Assembly: GCA_009703545.1 (NCBI GenBank) | Contig: WLFX01000067.1 | Coordinates: forward strand, 1-5,977 | DNA from: Actinomycetota bacterium | Lineage (GTDB): Bacteria; Actinomycetota; Actinomycetes; Actinomycetales; Microbacteriaceae | Reading direction: 5' to 3' | Length of the DNA stretch: 5,977 nt | Shown: positions 1 to 5,798 of the stretch, one piece after another | Layout of the letters: each line of letters opens with the position of its first letter | How positions within the stretch are numbered: position 1 is the stretch's first letter | Program-made: the position numbers and the translations under genes | The notes under the pieces: model-generated | Seen by the model: only the letters and a program-made list of their open reading frames with translations | Databases searched by the model: none | Told to the model about the DNA's origin: nothing

Positions 1-199
1 CGGCGGGGATGACCGTCTCATCAAAGGTGACCGCGACGACCTCGGCATGACCCGTGGAACCCGTGCAGACCGCCTCGTAACTTGGTGAATCGACGTGGCC
101 GCCCGCATACCCCGACACCACCGACTTCACACCGCGAAGCACGCGGTATGCCGCGTCGAGGCACCAGAAACAACCACCGGCCACATAGAACGTCATCAT
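1..199 (-). CDS. msrA: Peptide-methionine (S)-S-oxide reductase MsrA, N-terminal part
   Basis: MsrA reduces the S-epimer of methionine sulfoxide in free methionine or proteins in the cytoplasm, using thioredoxin as the usual electron donor. Sixty-six residues are visible; the gene runs off the left edge, so the C-terminal part and any resolving cysteines there are not seen. The family signature GCFWC lies at residues 9-13, with C10 the expected catalytic cysteine. It is followed by GYAGG (30-34) and a Y-E-A-V-C-T-G-x-T-G-H-A-E block (41-53), both typical of MsrA. Two ATG codons stand in tandem (199 and 196). I chose the first because a TAGACT box ends exactly six bases before it and no Shine-Dalgarno sequence is present, which suggests a leaderless mRNA. 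The gene is divergent from the aldo/keto reductase with only 34 bp between the two starts. The identification is firm; the exact start is likely but not proven. Confidence 0.95.
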   Translation of the reverse strand, partial: MMTFYVAGGCFWCLDAAYRVLRGVKSVVSGYAGGHVDSPSYEAVCTGSTGHAEVVAVTFDETVIPA

Positions 200-233
200 G
201 CAGACAGTCTAGGCGCGGGGCTAGGCTGTAAAC
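200..233. promoter_or_regulatory. Divergent leaderless promoter pair for msrA and the aldo/keto reductase
   Basis: The whole gap between the two divergent starts is 34 bp. On the plus strand TAGGCT (222-227) ends six bases before ATG at 234. On the minus strand TAGACT (211 down to 206) ends six bases before ATG at 199. Both fit the actinobacterial -10 pattern TAnnnT and would place transcription starts at or within a base of the start codons. Possible -35 elements are CAGACA (201-206, plus) and TTTACA (232-227, minus), each with a short 15-bp spacer, so the -35 calls are tentative. The two -10 boxes lie in an imperfect inverted repeat, ACAGTCTAG (204-212) and CTAGGCTGT (221-229), matching at 8 of 9 positions. 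The repeat could be a regulator site or only a by-product of two similar promoters facing apart. Confidence 0.6.
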
Positions 234-1244
234 ATGACGTATCACGCAGCAACGAACCGTTACGATTCAATTCCCTACCGACGATGTGGTCGAAGCGGAC
301 TCCTGCTTCCCCGAATTTCGCTCGGCCTCTGGAACAATTTCGGCGACGACCGAGACCTCTCGGTACAGCGCGACATCGTGCTGCGTGCGTTCGACCTCGG
401 CGTCACTCACATCGATCTCGCCAACAACTACGGGCCGCCTCCCGGTTCGGCCGAACGGAACTTTGGCGAAATCCTCGCCAGTGATTTGCGCCCTTATCGG
501 GACGAACTCATCATTTCGTCCAAGGCCGGCTTCGACATGTGGGAAGGCCCTTACGGTGAATGGGGTTCGCGCAAATACCTTCTCGCCTCGCTTGATCAGA
601 GCCTGTCACGGATGGGTCTCGATTACGTCGACATCTTTTACTCGCACCGATTCGACCCGGACACTCCGTTGGAAGAGACAATGGGAGCCCTCGCGCACGC
701 GATTCACTCGGGCAAAGCGTTGTACGTCGGAATCTCGAACTATGACGAGGAACAAACTCGCCGCGCCTACGCGATTCTCAAAGACATGGGCGTCACGCTT
801 CTTATTCACCAACCGCGATACAACCTATTTGACCGCCGCCCTGAGGCCGGCTTGTTCGATGCGTTGGTCGAACTCGGCGTCGGCGGAATTGTCTATTCAC
901 CGCTTGCGCAGGGACTCGCAACCGATCGTTATCTGAATGGCATTCCGTCCGACTCACGTGTGCGCACGGCACAGTGGATTGAGGAAGAGCGCATCAATGA
1001 CGAGTACCTCGGGCACGCACGCGCACTCAACGAGATCGCCCTTGGGCGCGGTCAGACTCTCGCTCAGATGGCGTTGGCCTGGACGATGCGCCACCCGGGA
1101 GTCACGAGTGCGCTCATCGGCGCCAGTAGCGTCGCGCAATTGGAAGATTCGTTGAAGGCAGCCCACGCGGAGCCCCTCACTGACGAGGAACTTGCAGCCA
1201 TCGAACCACACGCGATCCACCAACTGGTGGGTCCGTGGTCGTAA
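234..1244 (+). CDS. YghZ-type aldo/keto reductase (L-glyceraldehyde 3-phosphate reductase family)
   Basis: This is a 336-residue cytoplasmic aldo/keto reductase. It closely resembles E. coli YghZ/Gpr (346 residues), which reduces L-glyceraldehyde 3-phosphate and other aldehydes including methylglyoxal with NADPH. Shared blocks recalled from memory include SLGLWNNFG (29-37), DLANNYGPPPGSAE (61-74), DELIISSKAG (90-99), SRKYLLASLDQSL (112-124) and YVDIFYSHR (131-139). The catalytic tetrad of the superfamily appears intact as D61, Y66, K97 and H138. The C-terminal VTSALIGAS block is the usual segment near the cofactor phosphate site. The start at 234 is chosen because similarity to YghZ begins just after it and TAGGCT lies six bases upstream; no Shine-Dalgarno sequence is seen. 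It is the first gene of a three-gene unit and overlaps the transporter gene by 10 bp. The family is firm; the physiological substrate is unknown. Confidence 0.93.
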   Translation: MTYHAATNRYDSIPYRRCGRSGLLLPRISLGLWNNFGDDRDLSVQRDIVLRAFDLGVTHIDLANNYGPPPGSAERNFGEILASDLRPYRDELIISSKAGFDMWEGPYGEWGSRKYLLASLDQSLSRMGLDYVDIFYSHRFDPDTPLEETMGALAHAIHSGKALYVGISNYDEEQTRRAYAILKDMGVTLLIHQPRYNLFDRRPEAGLFDALVELGVGGIVYSPLAQGLATDRYLNGIPSDSRVRTAQWIEEERINDEYLGHARALNEIALGRGQTLAQMALAWTMRHPGVTSALIGASSVAQLEDSLKAAHAEPLTDEELAAIEPHAIHQLVGPWS

Positions 1245-2224
1245 CCAAACCACGCGCACTCTTCGGTTACATCGCTGCAACAGTCGCTGCTTTCATCTTT
1301 GGCGTTAACGGTGTCGTCATCAAGCTGTTGATGGACGGTACGGGAATCGATGGGTTTCAGGTCACCTTCCTTCGCGTCGTCGGGGCCGCGGTGTTGATGG
1401 GCGCTGTTCTGCTCATTCGCGACCCCAACGCCCTTCGAATCACCCGCAAACAAATCGTGCCCCTCATCGCCATGGGTGTGGTGGGGGTGGCGCTGCTGCA
1501 AGCGACGTACGCGGAGGCGGTTTACCTGCTCCCCATCGGTATTGCCTTGTTGCTGGAATATACGGCGGTGCTTTTCGTGGCGCTCATCGCCCACTTCTTT
1601 TTTCGCGAGCACGTCAAGTCCCGAATCTGGGTATCCATCGCGGCCGTGCTCATCGGGCTCGCCACTGTCGCCGAAGTGTGGAACTCGACTCTCAATGTTG
1701 AGGGCGTGCTGTGGGCCTTAGGGGCTTCTGCTTCTCTCACGACCTACTTTGTCCTCGGCGAGCGCCAGACCGGAGTGCGACACCCGATGGCCGTCGGCTT
1801 CTGGGGTATGGCCGTCGCGAGCGTTTTTTGGGCGTTGTTCAGCGGATGGTGGACTGTCGACCCCGCTGTCTTCACTCGAGTCGTTCCCTTCTCGGCGGAC
1901 GCCGACGGGATAGCGGGCCCTGCGTGGTTCCTCTTGGTATTCATCGTGGTGCTCGGCACGTTCACCACGTTCACGTTGGGCTTGTGGTCGATTAGTGTTC
2001 TCAAGGCCACGCGGTCGGGAATAGTCGCAACCAGCGAGGTGCTCTTCGCCTTTCTCGCCGCCTGGCTCATCCTCGGAGAAACGCTGAATGTTGTGCAATT
2101 GGTCGGTGCGGGTATTGTTCTGGGTGGCGTGATACTCGCCCAGTCGGCTCGCGACAATCGCGCGGTCGAAACCGACCTCGCACTAGACACCACCGAAATC
2201 TCTCGACCGAAGGAATCCCGATGA
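1235..2224 (+). CDS. EamA/DMT-superfamily transporter
   Basis: This is a 329-residue inner-membrane protein of the drug/metabolite transporter superfamily. About ten hydrophobic segments can be seen, roughly at residues 12-31, 44-63, 75-95, 100-122, 129-147, 155-175, 186-204, 231-252, 267-281 and 285-302. They form the two EamA repeats (about 12-147 and 157-303). The closing block of the second repeat, with ILGETLN followed by a glycine-rich helix, is typical. The tail after residue 303 is hydrophilic and acidic. The GTG start at 1235 lies inside the end of the aldo/keto reductase gene (10-bp overlap) with only a weak GGTGGG in front, so translation is probably coupled. The stop overlaps the peroxidase start as ATGA. 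Family members move amino acids, metabolites or drugs; the substrate cannot be read from sequence. Export of a toxic metabolite related to the neighbouring enzymes is only a guess. Confidence 0.88.
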   Translation: MVVTKPRALFGYIAATVAAFIFGVNGVVIKLLMDGTGIDGFQVTFLRVVGAAVLMGAVLLIRDPNALRITRKQIVPLIAMGVVGVALLQATYAEAVYLLPIGIALLLEYTAVLFVALIAHFFFREHVKSRIWVSIAAVLIGLATVAEVWNSTLNVEGVLWALGASASLTTYFVLGERQTGVRHPMAVGFWGMAVASVFWALFSGWWTVDPAVFTRVVPFSADADGIAGPAWFLLVFIVVLGTFTTFTLGLWSISVLKATRSGIVATSEVLFAFLAAWLILGETLNVVQLVGAGIVLGGVILAQSARDNRAVETDLALDTTEISRPKESR

Positions 2225-2709
2225 CCGATTCACTGCTGGACATCCCCGTCCTGACTGCCGATGGCAGCGAGACCACGTTGCGTGAACATGCAGGAAAAGT
2301 CTTGCTCATCGTCAATGTTGCGTCGCGGTGTGGCCTGTCGCCGCAATACGCCGATCTCGAGGCTCTTCAGCAGAAATATGGTCCGCGTGGGTTCGTCGTC
2401 CTGGGGTTCCCATCGAATCAGTTCTTCCAAGAGTTGTCGTCGAACGAGGCCATCGCCGAATACTGCGCAACAAAGTGGGGAATTACCTTCCCAATTTTTG
2501 ACGCCGTGAAGGTCAATGGCAAGAGTCGGTCCCCGCTCTATGCCGAACTGACGAAGACAAAGGACGAGCGTGGAAGTGCGGGCAACATCCGCTGGAATTT
2601 CGAAAAGTTTGTCGTCACGCCCGACCTGCGGGTCTTCCGGTTCCGGCCAACCACCGTTCCGATGGACCCCGCGATCATCGACGCAATCGAATCGAACCTG
2701 GCGAAATAA
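2221..2709 (+). CDS. Glutathione peroxidase family protein (BtuE-like thiol peroxidase)
   Basis: This is a 162-residue cytoplasmic peroxidase that reduces hydrogen peroxide or organic peroxides. The usual catalytic set is present: C37 in NVASRCGL (a cysteine rather than selenocysteine), Q70, W125 and N126 in the IRWNFEKF block. A second cysteine, C82 in EYCATKWGITFPIF, sits where BtuE and plant-type enzymes carry the resolving cysteine, so thioredoxin rather than glutathione is the likely reductant. The loop after GFPSNQF reads FQELSS where most relatives have two residues and then QEPG, so it is one residue shorter and lacks the usual proline and glycine. The ATG at 2221 overlaps the transporter stop by 4 bp and has GAAGGA (2209-2214) six bases before it, a good ribosome binding site. 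It is the last gene of the overlapping trio. The divergent msrA fits a peroxide-stress role. Confidence 0.94.
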   Translation: MTDSLLDIPVLTADGSETTLREHAGKVLLIVNVASRCGLSPQYADLEALQQKYGPRGFVVLGFPSNQFFQELSSNEAIAEYCATKWGITFPIFDAVKVNGKSRSPLYAELTKTKDERGSAGNIRWNFEKFVVTPDLRVFRFRPTTVPMDPAIIDAIESNLAK

Positions 2710-2724
2710 CGTTTTTCCTGTTTG

Positions 2725-2754
2725 GCGAAGCCTCACACTTCGCTGTGATGAGGC
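2725..2754 (+). other. Two mutually exclusive hairpins between the peroxidase and dehydrogenase genes
   Basis: In the 87-bp gap, GCGAAG (2725-2730) can pair with CTTCGC (2738-2743) around a 7-base loop. Alternatively, GCCTCACA (2730-2737) can pair with TGTGA (2744-2748) plus GGC (2752-2754), leaving a 3-base bulge and a 6-base loop. The two folds share bases and exclude each other. No T-run follows on either strand, so this is not a standard intrinsic terminator. It may be a weak or factor-dependent stop after the peroxidase gene, an mRNA-processing site, or chance. A promoter for the following gene may also lie in this gap, but I see no convincing -35/-10 pair. Confidence 0.3.
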
Positions 2755-2796
2755 GTATGGTCAGCATTAACGAACATCGCTAAGGGGAACACCGCC

Positions 2797-3600
2797 ATGA
2801 AGGTCCAGAAAAAGGTCATTGTCGTCACCGGAGCAGGAAGCGGCATGGGCCGCGAACTTGCCCTTGAACTCGCTCGACGTGGGGCGTCTGTCGCCGCGGT
2901 CGACATGCGTGCTGAGTCTCTCGCCGAGACCGCCAAACTCGTCACGGCGCTGGGCGGAAAGATTTCCACTCACGCTCTCGACATCACCGATGCGAAGGCT
3001 GTTGCGGCACTACCCGCTGCAGTGACGAAGGCGCTGGGGCAGGCCGATGGATTGATAAACAACGCCGGCATAATTCAACCGTTCGTCACTATCAACGATC
3101 TCGACATCGCCGACGCCGAACACGTTATGAATGTCAACTTTTATGGACCGCTTCGGCTGGTCAAGGCATTCCTCCCAGGTCTGCTCAAGCGTCCCGAAGC
3201 GCACATCCTCAATGTCTCGTCCATGGGTGCTTATGCACCCGTTCCTGGCCAAAGCATTTATGGCGCGTCCAAGGCGGCTGTGAAACTCATGACCGAGGGG
3301 CTCCGATCTGAACTGCTTGACACCAAGGTTGGCGTCACGATTGTGTTCCCGGGTGCAACTGCTACCAACATTGCTCAAAATTCGGGGATGAAGGTTCCCG
3401 CGGCAAGTTCCGAGGCGGCGAGCACGTTCCCCCAGTTGGCCGCCGATGTTGCCGCTCGCATGATGGTTGATGCCATCGAGAACAACACTCCTCGTATCAC
3501 CACAGGTCAGGACGCGAAAACGATGGACATTCTCTCTCGCATCAATCCCGTGTGGGCGGCTGGAGTCATCTACAAGCAGATGAAGTCGCTGCTTGGCTGA
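2797..3600 (+). CDS. Short-chain dehydrogenase/reductase (SDR)
   Basis: This is a 267-residue classical SDR oxidoreductase, a Rossmann-fold cytoplasmic enzyme that interconverts an alcohol and a carbonyl. The cofactor motif TGAGSGMG occupies residues 11-18. D36 at the end of the second strand favours NAD(H) over NADP(H) by the usual rule. D62 lies in the adenine-contacting DIT block, and NNAG spans 88-91. The catalytic tetrad is N114, S142, Y155 and K159, with the YGASK form of YxxxK. The C-terminal part (about residues 227-267) resembles SDRs whose end carries a D-A-K followed by an R-x-x-P helix. The ATG at 2797 is preceded by AAGGGG (2782-2787) with a 9-base gap. The 87-bp gap upstream means it may be transcribed separately from the trio. 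Its substrate is not known; SDR sequences rarely reveal it. Confidence 0.93.
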   Translation: MKVQKKVIVVTGAGSGMGRELALELARRGASVAAVDMRAESLAETAKLVTALGGKISTHALDITDAKAVAALPAAVTKALGQADGLINNAGIIQPFVTINDLDIADAEHVMNVNFYGPLRLVKAFLPGLLKRPEAHILNVSSMGAYAPVPGQSIYGASKAAVKLMTEGLRSELLDTKVGVTIVFPGATATNIAQNSGMKVPAASSEAASTFPQLAADVAARMMVDAIENNTPRITTGQDAKTMDILSRINPVWAAGVIYKQMKSLLG

Positions 3601-3610
3601 CACGTTCCCC

Positions 3611-3658
3611 GACGATCGACGTTGACTCGTCTTGAGCCCTGTGTGCGGAATTAGGGCT
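3611..3658. terminator. Possible convergent terminator region
   Basis: The dehydrogenase (plus) and the UPF0114 gene (minus) converge here with 50 bp between their stops. AGCCCT (3635-3640) can pair with AGGGCT (3653-3658) around a 12-base loop; on the plus strand only a short TTTT follows a few bases later, inside the opposite gene. A second weak pairing is GACGA (3611-3615) with TCGTC (3628-3632). Neither has a proper T-tract, so termination here is inferred mainly from the convergent layout. Confidence 0.3.
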
Positions 3659-4133
3659 TCGATTTTCCGTCGGGCTTATCTGTCTTCCGCGTCGCCAGAG
3701 CAAAAACGGCGAGCCCCGCAACTAGTGCACCTGCTCCGATGCCATACGACAGAACTTCATCTGCCCGATTGGCATCAACAAAAACGCCGACAAAAACAAC
3801 GGCGATGATGGCGACAACAACACCGATTAGTTTTGACTTCAAATCATCCAGGTCGTGAACCTGCAACCAGTCCGGCACCGTCAATTCGGGGTCGACAAAC
3901 AGTTCGTACAGTCCGTAGCCAATGACGAGCAAAACAGTTCCCAAAAGGATCGCATCCACGGCAGTCAAAACACCAACCACTGTGTCTTTGATGTATTCGT
4001 GAGTGGTGACGGATTGAATCACCACCGTCACCATCTCGATTGACCCTTGGGCCATCAATAGCAGTGCCCCGATGATCGAGGCAATCGCGGGAACAATCAC
4101 CGCATACCGAGTGAGACCGAGAATTTTACGCAT
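3651..4133 (-). CDS. UPF0114 (YqhA-like) membrane protein
   Basis: This is a 160-residue integral membrane protein of the uncharacterised UPF0114/YqhA family (E. coli YqhA has 164 residues). Four hydrophobic segments lie at about residues 9-29, 54-77, 102-122 and 127-148. The family signature is clear: an acidic residue in the second helix region (D60), GYGLYELFV at 72-80, and LDDLKSKLIG at 95-104 just before the third helix. The C-terminal 12 residues are highly charged (lysine and aspartate). The ATG at 4133 is supported by TAAACT (4145 down to 4140) exactly six bases upstream and by the absence of a Shine-Dalgarno sequence, which suggests a leaderless mRNA. The gene is divergent from pntA and convergent with the SDR gene. 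No biochemical role is established to my knowledge, and the neighbours do not settle one. Confidence 0.87.
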   Translation of the reverse strand: MRKILGLTRYAVIVPAIASIIGALLLMAQGSIEMVTVVIQSVTTHEYIKDTVVGVLTAVDAILLGTVLLVIGYGLYELFVDPELTVPDWLQVHDLDDLKSKLIGVVVAIIAVVFVGVFVDANRADEVLSYGIGAGALVAGLAVFALATRKTDKPDGKSKP

Positions 4134-4168
4134 GCGACGAGTTTAGGCGCAGCGGTCTCAACTGTATA
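4134..4168 (-). promoter_or_regulatory. Leaderless promoter of the UPF0114 gene
   Basis: Read on the minus strand, TATACA (4168-4163) matches the -35 consensus at 4 of 6 positions. A 17-bp spacer leads to TAAACT (4145-4140), a good actinobacterial -10. Six bases then separate the box from the ATG at 4133, placing the expected transcription start on or next to the start codon. The -35 element overlaps the candidate -10 of the divergent pntA promoter. Confidence 0.6.
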
Positions 4169-4172
4169 GAAT
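4142..4172 (+). promoter_or_regulatory. Candidate promoter for pntAB
   Basis: TAGAAT (4167-4172) matches TATAAT at 5 of 6 positions and overlaps TATAGA (4165-4170), another possible -10. The -35 is poor; TTTAGG (4142-4147) is the best candidate, with a 17-bp spacer to TATAGA and 19 bp to TAGAAT. Transcription would begin near 4179, giving a leader of about 80 bases. This overlaps the minus-strand promoter of the UPF0114 gene, so the two could interfere with each other. Confidence 0.4.
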
Positions 4173-4178
4173 TTGGAG

Positions 4179-4259
4179 ACTGCCGAAAATGACACTCTGC
4201 GTGAGGGGCCTGTTTCGGAATAGCCACAACGAGTGGCATAAACGGGAAGGTTTGCGCAC
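4179..4259 (+). other. Untranslated leader of pntA with two short hairpins and a ribosome binding site
   Basis: If transcription starts near 4179, the leader holds a CCGAAA (4183-4188) / TTTCGG (4213-4218) stem with a 24-base loop. It also holds a compact GCCAC (4223-4227) / GTGGC (4233-4237) stem around AACGA. The ribosome binding site GGGAAGG (4244-4250) follows six bases later and sits nine bases before the ATG. I do not recognise a known riboswitch; the stems are short and may be chance. Confidence 0.3.
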
Positions 4260-5798
4260 ATGGCTCGTCTGGGAATCGTGAAAGAAGGCGACGGCGAAAC
4301 TCGGGTTGCCGCCACTCCGGACACTGTCGCGAAATTGCTTCTGTTGGGCTACGAGGTCGTTGTTGAACGCGGCGCTGGCGCTGAATCGTCGTTCCCCGAC
4401 TCCCAATACAAGACCGCTGGCGCGATTGTTGCCGACAAAAAGAAGACGTGGGCGTCCGAAATCGTGATGAAAGTCAACGCCCCCACTGACGCAGAGATTG
4501 CAGGTATGGCTCCTGGAACAACCGTGATTGGCGTGATGGCGCCCGGGCTCCGGCCGGAACTCCTCGCCGCAATGGCCAAGCGTGGACTCACGGCAATTGC
4601 GCTCGACGCGGTGCCTCGCATTTCCCGCGCTCAATCGATGGACGTCTTGAGTTCAATGGCCAATCTTGGTGGCTACCGTGCCGTAATCGAATCCGCCTAT
4701 GAGTTCGGTCGACTCTTCACCGGACAGGTAACCGCGGCGGGCAAAGTTCCACCAGCGAAGGTACTTGTGGCCGGCGCGGGAGTTGCTGGACTCGCCGCGA
4801 TCGGCACCGCGTCGAGCATGGGTGCGATCGTGCGAGCAACCGACCCTCGCCCCGAGGTAGCGGACCAGGTCAAGTCGATTGGTGGCGAATACGTTGCGGT
4901 TGAGGTTGACGAGAAGATGGCGTCGTCCGACGGTTACGCGAAAGCGACGAGTGCGGCGTATGACCGTCGAGCTGCCGAGATTTATTCCGAGCAGGCCCGC
5001 GATGTTGACATCATCATCACGACCGCACTCATCCCCGGCCGACCAGCGCCTAAGTTGTTGACCGAGGCCGACGTCGCGAGCATGAAACCCGGCAGTGTCA
5101 TTGTCGATATGGCCGCGGGAATGGGCGGCAACGTCGCTGGCTCGAAGGCGGGCAAACGAGTCGTTACCGCGAACGGCGTCGTCATTCTGGGCTACACCGA
5201 CCTTCCCGGCCGACTCCCCCAGCAAGCATCACAGCTCTTCGGAACCAACATGCTGAACCTCTTGAAGCTTGTGACTCCCGAAAAAGATGGAAAACTAACC
5301 CTCGACTTCGACGATGTCGTGCAGCGTTCTGTAACAGTTGTTCAAGACGGCACCGTGACATGGCCGCCCCCACCCGTGCAGGTTTCAGCGGCCCCAGCAG
5401 CGGCCGCGGCCGAACCAGCGGCTCCCGTCGAGAAACGAGTGATGTCCCCTCTTCGCAAGGGACTCCTCAAAGGAATCGGCCTCGCCGTCGTTCTCGCGAT
5501 CTGCGCTTTTGCCCCCGCACCCCTGCCTCAGCACTTCCTCGTGCTCATGCTGTCTGTGGTTGTCGGCTTCTACGTGATTGGCAAGGTCCACCACGCGCTC
5601 CACACCCCGCTGATGAGCGTGACAAACGCCATTTCGGGCATCGTTGTCGTGGGGGCAATCGCCCAACTCGCATCGCCCAATGTCGTCGTTCAGGTTATAG
5701 CCGCGGTCGGCGTACTTCTCGCATCAATCAATATCTTCGGTGGATTTGCCGTGACGCGTCGAATGCTCAAGATGTTTAGCAAAGGTGGAACCAAGTGA
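4260..5798 (+). CDS. pntA: Proton-translocating NAD(P)+ transhydrogenase subunit alpha, fused form
   Basis: With PntB this subunit forms the membrane transhydrogenase that moves hydride from NADH to NADP+ driven by inward proton flow. At 512 residues it is the fused type, like E. coli PntA (510), and it aligns end to end from memory. Residues 1 to about 370 are the NAD(H)-binding domain I: the R120-Q125-D128 loop in [10 protein letters not shown], the nucleotide motif [11 protein letters not shown] (172-182), D195 at the end of the following strand, and the mobile loop [10 protein letters not shown] (311-320). An alanine/proline-rich linker spans about 371-392. Four membrane segments follow at roughly 402-419, 424-441, 455-472 and 474-495, with the conserved [16 protein letters not shown] stretch (445-460). 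The ATG at 4260 has GGGAAGG nine bases upstream. The stop overlaps the pntB start by 4 bp (GTGA), so the pair is translated together. Confidence 0.97.
   Translation: MARLGIVKEGDGETRVAATPDTVAKLLLLGYEVVVERGAGAESSFPDSQYKTAGAIVADKKKTWASEIVMKVNAPTDAEIAGMAPGTTVIGVMAPGLRPELLAAMAKRGLTAIALDAVPRISRAQSMDVLSSMANLGGYRAVIESAYEFGRLFTGQVTAAGKVPPAKVLVAGAGVAGLAAIGTASSMGAIVRATDPRPEVADQVKSIGGEYVAVEVDEKMASSDGYAKATSAAYDRRAAEIYSEQARDVDIIITTALIPGRPAPKLLTEADVASMKPGSVIVDMAAGMGGNVAGSKAGKRVVTANGVVILGYTDLPGRLPQQASQLFGTNMLNLLKLVTPEKDGKLTLDFDDVVQRSVTVVQDGTVTWPPPPVQVSAAPAAAAAEPAAPVEKRVMSPLRKGLLKGIGLAVVLAICAFAPAPLPQHFLVLMLSVVVGFYVIGKVHHALHTPLMSVTNAISGIVVVGAIAQLASPNVVVQVIAAVGVLLASINIFGGFAVTRRMLKMFSKGGTK

Noticed and set aside
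286..936. Plus-strand open frame of 216 codons in another frame inside the aldo/keto reductase
   Set aside because: Its translation is serine/threonine/arginine-rich, as expected for a shifted frame of GC-rich coding DNA. The annotated frame matches YghZ throughout.
1064..1612. Minus-strand open frame of 182 codons across the aldo/keto reductase-transporter junction
   Set aside because: It spans two well-supported plus-strand genes, has a low-complexity charged translation and no family resemblance.
2711..2723. T-rich tract after the peroxidase stop, considered as a terminator tail
   Set aside because: The T-run precedes the hairpin on the plus strand and reads as A on the minus strand, so it suits neither direction.
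2230..2736. Minus-strand open frame of 168 codons opposite the peroxidase
   Set aside because: The plus-strand peroxidase has all its catalytic motifs and a good ribosome binding site; the antisense translation resembles nothing known.
3010..3603. Long open frame (197 codons) on the minus strand opposite the SDR gene
   Set aside because: It lies inside a gene with a complete SDR motif set. Its translation is rich in arginine and histidine, has no recognisable domain, and is a codon-bias shadow.
5371..5435. GC-rich alanine/proline repeat-like stretch in pntA
   Set aside because: It corresponds to the variable linker between domain I and the membrane part, where PntA proteins commonly carry Ala/Pro-rich sequence. 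It is not a tandem repeat or a frameshift.
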